NCBI GenBank assembly: GCA_945918815.1
Contig: CAMEIU010000069.1
Coordinates: 1-10,338, forward strand
Length of the DNA stretch: 10,338 nucleotides
DNA from: an uncultured Clostridia bacterium
GTDB lineage: Bacteria; Bacillota; Clostridia; Oscillospirales; Oscillospiraceae
Reading direction: 5' to 3'
Shown piece after piece: positions 6,387-10,338 of this stretch (positions within the stretch are counted from its first letter, which is position 1; the number at the start of each line of letters is the position of its first letter). The translations under genes and the position numbers were made by a program. The notes under the pieces were generated by a model, which saw only the letters and a list, made by a program, of their open reading frames with translations, was not told the DNA's origin and ran no database searches.

Positions 6387-6472
6387 CCGTGCCCTGCAAA
6401 AGCTTTTTCGCAGCAATGACAGTGTGGGACAGAACTCCGTCATAGCTTACGATAACCGATCGTCATAATCCC
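6387..6472 (-). repeat. Repeat copy C, over the end of the URO-D-like gene and the operon's largest gap
   Basis: 6445-6472 matches copy A (29-56) at 25 of 28 bases, and 6402-6444 matches copy B (reverse strand of 1954-1996) at 30 of 43 bases, with weaker similarity to about 6387. Relative to A and B it lacks 11 bases after GTAAGC (- strand), which breaks the shared MTIGYRKHxDFYDR frame. It supplies the last codons and the stop (6447-6449) of the URO-D-like gene. The remainder of the gap, 6295-6386, holds only the GH3 ribosome site and no other recognised feature. Confidence 0.65.
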
Positions 6473-7472
6473 GGTTCCAGGACCGGAACACGGCGTAGAC
6501 GTTTTCCGGGTTGGCGCCGGGGCCGAATTCGCATTGTGCGATGCAGCCGCCGTCCCGCCAGAGGGTCTCCCGCACCTGCTCCACCGCCTGATATATCTCC
6601 TCCGGCGTGCCCTCCACCAAAAGGTGCTGCCGGTCGATCTCGCCCCAGAAGGTGATCTTTCCGGCCAGGGGCCGCAGGTTCTCCACGCCCATGCAGAAGA
6701 TCTGCGAATTGACGGCGTCCAGGCCCATGTCCGCCAGGTCCGGCAGGATGTCGAGGATATAGCCGTCGGAGTGCATGAAGATCTTCTTGCCGTGGCGTTT
6801 GGCAATGTCGATGTAGTCCCGGTACATGGGCTTGAAATATTCTCTCCACATTCTCGGGTCGATCAGCAGGCTCCGCTGGCTGCCCCAGTCATCCATGAAC
6901 GTCAGGGCATCCACCTCGGTTTTCGCCCATTCCTCCAAAAGCTCGCAGTAGAAACTGTGCATCTTTTCCATAAACCGCTGCATGTTCTCCGGAATCTCCA
7001 CCAGGTCCATGTACAGGTTCTCGGTCTTACGGATGAATTGCAGCTGCTCAAAGGGCCGGGGGCAGCAGCCGCAGGTGACGAAGCGGTCCGTGCTGCTGCA
7101 AAAATCGTTGACCCGTTCCCGGTCGAAGGTCAGCCACTCTCTGGGAATGTGGATGCTCTCCACGTCCTCCCACTCGTCCTCGCGGACCAGGGGATCCCGC
7201 ACCTCGCCGATGAGGCCCTCGTGGATGTTGGTCACCATGCAGCCCCAGGCATCCCGACTGACGCCGTGGCGGTAGGGATCGCCGGTCTCAATGGTCGGCT
7301 CCTGCAGGACGCAGGGCGCGCCGGTGATGTCGTCGGGATAGTCCCGGTGAATCTTTTGAATCATATCCCCGTAATGCCACTCGGACCAGGGCAGCGTCCA
7401 CATCTGCCGGGGGACCCGGTCCTGCTTGTTTTCAAATTCCAGGGTCCGATTGACCAACTCTCTTGGCGTCAT
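6447..7472 (-). CDS. Uroporphyrinogen decarboxylase (URO-D)/MtaA-CmuA-like family protein
   Basis: The 341-residue product belongs to the URO-D superfamily, which contains haem-pathway decarboxylases and many corrinoid- or coenzyme M-dependent methyltransferases. Visible landmarks are FMDDWGSQRSLLIDPRMWREY (192-212), a pattern typical of the non-haem branch; FMHSDGYILDILPDLADMG (232-250), where H234 is the position of the metal-ligand His in MtaA-like enzymes but the usual following Cys is Asp; WGEID (276-280); and CIAQCEFGPGANPENV (310-325) with two cysteines. A haem role is unlikely given the position between glycoside hydrolase genes and the lack of other haem genes. A methyl transfer or demethylation acting on a plant-derived compound is possible; the substrate is unknown. 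AAAGGAG lies nine bases before the ATG, within the 18-base gap after the GH120 gene. The last residues (NRDYDDRLS) lie in repeat copy C and may not be native. Confidence 0.82.
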   Translation of the reverse strand: MTPRELVNRTLEFENKQDRVPRQMWTLPWSEWHYGDMIQKIHRDYPDDITGAPCVLQEPTIETGDPYRHGVSRDAWGCMVTNIHEGLIGEVRDPLVREDEWEDVESIHIPREWLTFDRERVNDFCSSTDRFVTCGCCPRPFEQLQFIRKTENLYMDLVEIPENMQRFMEKMHSFYCELLEEWAKTEVDALTFMDDWGSQRSLLIDPRMWREYFKPMYRDYIDIAKRHGKKIFMHSDGYILDILPDLADMGLDAVNSQIFCMGVENLRPLAGKITFWGEIDRQHLLVEGTPEEIYQAVEQVRETLWRDGGCIAQCEFGPGANPENVYAVFRSWNRDYDDRLS

Positions 7473-7490
7473 GACGTGATGCTCCTTTGA

Positions 7491-9302
7491 TTAGGGATTT
7501 AACGGAATTCTGGACACGAGGGCGGCAAAGGGACCGGGAATGGCGGTTTCCCCCCGGACCGCGCCGGTAAAGTCGTGATCGATGGAAAAGGCCGTACCGT
7601 CGGGATTTTCATAGGACGCCTCCGCCTGGAAGGACTGGCCCAGGGTCTCCGTGGCGGCCAGAGGCAGGCGTTTGTCAAAGGCATACGCCGGCAGGTTGGT
7701 CTCCAGGAACCACCGTCCATCCTCGCAGCGCACCTGGAACTCCGCCGCAAGGTCCGCATACTCCGCCGCGCCGGTTTCACCGGCGTAGGGCTTCGCGCCG
7801 CCGAAATAGAGGTTGTCCTGAATCCGGACCGGTAAGGGATTGTTGGCGAAGGACGCAGGCATGCCGTTTTCCGGCGTGTCCTGTTTGGAATTCTGGTCCG
7901 GATAGCCGTTGTAGACGGCATTTCCTGCCGCTTCGCCCAGATAGACATTGCCCAGAATCTTGTCGTCGCCGCCGTAGATGACCATCAGGCCGTGGACGAA
8001 GGTATCGTGGGGGAAATGGTACATGGTAAAGCGGTTGGGCTCCTGGAACATTTTGTTCTCGCCCGCGAAGAGGTTGTGGACATAGGCCACGCCCTGGGAC
8101 ACGTTGAGCACATTACAGCCGGACAGGAACAGGTTGTTGTCCACAGTGAGGGGGCCGTGGCAGACCTCCAGCATCATATCTTGCTCCCGGTTTGCGAAAA
8201 ACGCGTTCCGGGACACTCTGGCCCCCTGGGCCTCCCAATCCAGCCAGAGGGCCATATTGCAGTCGTGAATCAGGTTGTTCACGATCTGCACGTCGATGCC
8301 GGCATGGAGCTTGATTCCCGCCATCTCCGCACCGCCGAATTCCAGGCGGTTGTTGACGTCGTGAATATGGTTGCCGGAGATCACGGAGAACGCGCCGCCC
8401 ATGCAGCCCACGATCCCCGTCTGGCCGCAGCCGTAGATCTCGTTGTTCCGGACAATGTGGCTCCCCACATGCGCCTTGGACCAGTCCCGCTTCAGGTTCT
8501 CAAACACAATCTCCGTATAGGTCTGGGTGCCGCTCTTTTTGGGATCGTAGCTCCAGATATTGTCCCTGGCCTCACGGCGTTTTCCCAGGCTGATTCCGGC
8601 GCATTTGGCGTTGCGGACCACGCAGTTTTCAATGATCCAGCCCTTGCTCCAGTTGGGGCCGATGATGCCTGGCTGGAAGGCCGTGGGCGGCGCCCACTGG
8701 GTGGCGGCGTTTTCCAGGGTCAGGCCGGAGACCGTGATGTAGTCGAGGCCCTCCTTCTCCGGGAAGAAGCAGAAGGGGCGAACGCTGGCTTCCATCTGAT
8801 GCTCGTTGGGGTCGCCCTCCGGCAGATAGATCCAGAATGTGGTCTCCTGCTCTGAGACCTCGGCAAACCAGTTCCGACGGTCTGCAGGCTGGCGGATGTG
8901 ATCCAGGTCCGGGACCTCATACAGGGCCTGGCTGTCCAGAAAGATCTCGCCGGTATGGTGGACCTGGCCGAAGCTGTCGTACCAGTCACCGAAGATCTCG
9001 TCGGCGTAGGGATTGTAATCCTGCAAAACCGCGTTGGACAGGGACGCCTTCCAGACATTTTCACCGCAGGCGATCCAGCCGGAAACCGGCTCCGCGCCAC
9101 TGACCACCGCCCGCTCTCCCGGCAGATTCCGGTAGACAATGCGGCCCCGCTGAGGCCGCACCCACTCCCGGTACACACCTTCGCCGATCCAGACCGTGTC
9201 GCCGGGCGCGGCAATCTCCGCCGCCTGCCGGATGGTGGAGAAGGGTTCTTCTCTGGTCCCGGTCTCCCGGGAGGTCTCCTGTTTTTTCACATAATAATCC
9301 AT
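7491..9302 (-). CDS. Glycoside hydrolase family 120 beta-xylosidase (right-handed beta-helix)
   Basis: The 603-residue protein closely resembles the GH120 beta-xylosidase XylC of Thermoanaerobacterium saccharolyticum along its length, from memory of that sequence: an N-terminal DUF1565-type start (DYYVKK...PFSTIRQAAEIAAPGDTV...GVYREWVRP), then ENVWKASL, NPYADEIFGDW, ATQWAPPTAFQPGIIGPNWS (200-219), GCGQTGIVG, AEMAGIKLHAGIDVQIVNN, LWLDWEAQGARVSRN and LEVCHGP. D355 in LWLDW aligns with the XylC nucleophile (Asp382), and E379 in LEVCHGP with its acid/base (Glu405). GH120 enzymes release xylose from the non-reducing end of xylo-oligosaccharides. With no signal peptide it should be cytoplasmic. The start at 9302 has GAGGT about eight bases upstream, overlapping the epimerase stop; a longer frame to 9725 would lie inside that gene and is rejected. 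One oddity is Cys380-His in place of the usual Ser-His after the catalytic Glu. Confidence 0.92.
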   Translation of the reverse strand: MDYYVKKQETSRETGTREEPFSTIRQAAEIAAPGDTVWIGEGVYREWVRPQRGRIVYRNLPGERAVVSGAEPVSGWIACGENVWKASLSNAVLQDYNPYADEIFGDWYDSFGQVHHTGEIFLDSQALYEVPDLDHIRQPADRRNWFAEVSEQETTFWIYLPEGDPNEHQMEASVRPFCFFPEKEGLDYITVSGLTLENAATQWAPPTAFQPGIIGPNWSKGWIIENCVVRNAKCAGISLGKRREARDNIWSYDPKKSGTQTYTEIVFENLKRDWSKAHVGSHIVRNNEIYGCGQTGIVGCMGGAFSVISGNHIHDVNNRLEFGGAEMAGIKLHAGIDVQIVNNLIHDCNMALWLDWEAQGARVSRNAFFANREQDMMLEVCHGPLTVDNNLFLSGCNVLNVSQGVAYVHNLFAGENKMFQEPNRFTMYHFPHDTFVHGLMVIYGGDDKILGNVYLGEAAGNAVYNGYPDQNSKQDTPENGMPASFANNPLPVRIQDNLYFGGAKPYAGETGAAEYADLAAEFQVRCEDGRWFLETNLPAYAFDKRLPLAATETLGQSFQAEASYENPDGTAFSIDHDFTGAVRGETAIPGPFAALVSRIPLNP

Positions 9303-9312
9303 CTGAATTACC

Positions 9313-10188
9313 TCATTCCAGGGTGATCTGCCACCGGTTCCGGTAGGTCTCTCCGGTGGGCAGGCGAAGCAGGTCCTCCTGCCCTTCCAAGACTGCAACA
9401 TCATCCTGTTTGGAAGGCAGAGAACACCAGGGCTCCAGGCAGACATAGGGGGCGTCGGTCTTTGGCATGTGCCAGATGCCAAGATACGGCATCTGGGGGA
9501 AGCGGACCGTGACTTTATGCGGCGCCCCCTCCGCCTCCAGAGTGACACACCGGGAGACGCCCTCCAAAACGATGGCGTCCTCGTCAAAGAGGTCATGGCG
9601 CAGGGGCAGCACAGTACCATTTTTGAGGGAGAACGGCACGGTCTCGCCAGTCCGGAAGCAGGCAGGCGTAAACTCGATTCGCCGGGGCTCGCAGGTTTCT
9701 TCAAAGCGGAGCCGGTAGTCCTCAAAGGAGCGGCCTTCGGCCAGCGGGACCCGGAAGCCGGGATGGCCGCCCAGTCCGAAGTACATGGTTTTCTCGTCCC
9801 GGTTCTCTACCTCATAGGTGATCTCCAGGGTATTCTCCCGGAGAACATAGTGAATCCGGAAGGCAAAATGTCTTGGATAATGGGCGTAGGTCTCCTCCGT
9901 ATCCGTCAGCTCCAGGCAAAGCCGGTCCGGGGCCTGGGCTGCCAGGCGGAAGGTCCGGTAGGGGGCCAGGCCATGGATGTCCATGTGGTACTGCTTCCCA
10001 TCCAGCTCGTAGACGCCCTCGGTCAGTCGGGCCACATAGGGAAACAGGTTGATGGCCCGGTCCTTCCAATAGGACGGGTCCCCCTGCCAGAGATACTCCG
10101 TGCCGTCGGGGCCCAGAATGGATTGGAGCTCCGCTCCATGGTCCGCGACGGTCACAGACAGAAATTGATTTTGAATGGAATACAGCAT
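9313..10188 (-). CDS. Aldose 1-epimerase-like protein (LacX type)
   Basis: The 291-residue protein has the galactose-mutarotase-like beta-sandwich fold of the LacX subgroup. Signature blocks are YLWQGDPSYWKDRAINLFPYV (32-52), MDIHGLAPYRTF (69-80), YFGLGGHPGFRVPL (136-149) and VCLEPW (249-254). H72 and H142 match the usual substrate-binding and catalytic histidines and E252 the catalytic glutamate. The expected reaction is interconversion of the alpha and beta anomers of a free sugar, here plausibly xylose or glucose released by the operon's glycosidases; the specificity is not readable from sequence. GGAGG lies about nine bases before the ATG at 10188; another ATG five bases upstream is out of frame and too close to it. 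It is 15 bases after the stop of the preceding gene and 10 bases before the GH120 start, which supports one transcript. Confidence 0.9.
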   Translation of the reverse strand: MLYSIQNQFLSVTVADHGAELQSILGPDGTEYLWQGDPSYWKDRAINLFPYVARLTEGVYELDGKQYHMDIHGLAPYRTFRLAAQAPDRLCLELTDTEETYAHYPRHFAFRIHYVLRENTLEITYEVENRDEKTMYFGLGGHPGFRVPLAEGRSFEDYRLRFEETCEPRRIEFTPACFRTGETVPFSLKNGTVLPLRHDLFDEDAIVLEGVSRCVTLEAEGAPHKVTVRFPQMPYLGIWHMPKTDAPYVCLEPWCSLPSKQDDVAVLEGQEDLLRLPTGETYRNRWQITLE

Positions 10189-10203
10189 ATCATCTGCCTC
10201 CGA

Positions 10204-10338
10204 TTATTTTGCCGCGGGATATTCGTTGCACAGCAGCCGGTAGGGCGGCTCGTCCTCCTCGATCTTCGGGAAACGGCCCACGGGCGGGTTGAAGCGGTTG
10301 TCGGTGTTGTCGTCGTTGCACTGGCTGACCTCGCCCAG
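10204..10338 (-). CDS. C-terminal end of an unidentified gene, first of the operon in view
   Basis: The frame is open from the right edge to a TAA at 10204-10206 and encodes 44 residues, including CNDDNTDNRFNPPVGRFP and ending RLLCNEYPAAK. The GC-rich codon use matches the downstream operon, and the next gene starts 15 bases on with its own ribosome site. The asparagine- and aspartate-rich motif is distinctive, but I cannot assign a family from this part alone. Its place at the head of the visible operon suggests a sugar-related enzyme, which is inference only. The operon promoter must lie outside the window. Confidence 0.7.
   Translation of the reverse strand: MGEVSQCNDDNTDNRFNPPVGRFPKIEEDEPPYRLLCNEYPAAK

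Noticed and set aside
6295..6399. N-terminal extension of the GH3 gene to 6399
   Set aside because: The extra residues resemble repeat copy C, not GH3, and the ATG at 6294 has its own ribosome site.
6447..7472. Haem-pathway uroporphyrinogen decarboxylase (hemE)
   Set aside because: The conserved block around residues 192-212 and the HSDG site fit the non-haem branch of the family, and the operon context is glycoside breakdown.
3069..8855. Several long open frames on the + strand opposite the operon (for example 3069-4256, 4225-5316, 5359-6156, 6534-7490, 7992-8855)
   Set aside because: They lie exactly antisense to well-recognised GH120, GH3 and URO-D-like genes in GC-rich DNA, have low-complexity Gly/His/Arg-rich products, no family motifs and no consistent ribosome sites.
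9303..9725. N-terminal extension of the GH120 gene to 9725
   Set aside because: It would lie out of frame within the epimerase gene; GH120 proteins start at the DYYV block, and a ribosome site sits just before 9302.
1..10338. tRNA, rRNA or riboswitch
   Set aside because: I found no cloverleaf, rRNA or known riboswitch core on reading; a covariance-model search would be needed to exclude them fully.

Overview
The window looks like chromosomal DNA of an anaerobic Clostridia-type Firmicute (a gut or rumen Oscillospiraceae/Lachnospiraceae relative is my best guess). The reasons are strong AAAGGAG-type ribosome sites, LacX-type epimerase, YesL/DUF624, GH3 and GH120 families, and a lipoprotein of Firmicute style. 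No rRNA or tRNA gene or other direct taxonomic marker is present.

Layout. Positions 1-2230 (+ strand) hold small cell-envelope or orphan genes: a lipoprotein (249-1004), a flavodoxin-like fragment lacking its N-terminal FMN loop (1012-1476), and a small exported beta-sandwich protein (1470-1940). This part is flanked by two inverted copies of a previously unexplained repeat (8-50 and 1921-1963), followed by a decayed reading frame and a strong bidirectional hairpin terminator (2191-2229). Positions 2230-2443 carry no gene. Positions 2444-10338 (- strand) are visibly more GC-rich and form one tightly packed operon read right to left: an unidentified gene cut by the right edge, a LacX-type aldose 1-epimerase-like protein, a full-length GH120 beta-xylosidase, a URO-D/MtaA-like protein, a GH3 beta-glycosidase, a second GH120 gene with a large internal in-frame deletion, and a YesL-like membrane protein.

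How the genes fit together. GH120 and GH3 enzymes without signal peptides, plus a sugar epimerase, suggest cytoplasmic breakdown of imported xylo-oligosaccharides or other beta-xylosides/beta-glucosides. YesL-like proteins commonly accompany such sugar-uptake operons. The URO-D-like protein is not explained by this pathway; the family includes cobalamin- or corrinoid-linked methyltransferases, so removal of a methyl group from a plant-derived compound is a possible but untested role.

The most unusual signals are (1) a three-copy degenerate repeat that preserves the same reading frame (MTIGxxKHxDFYDR), with one copy lying over the end of the URO-D-like gene and the only large gap in the operon, and (2) the GH120 paralogue that has lost about 286 residues of its beta-helix but keeps both catalytic carboxylates and an open frame.
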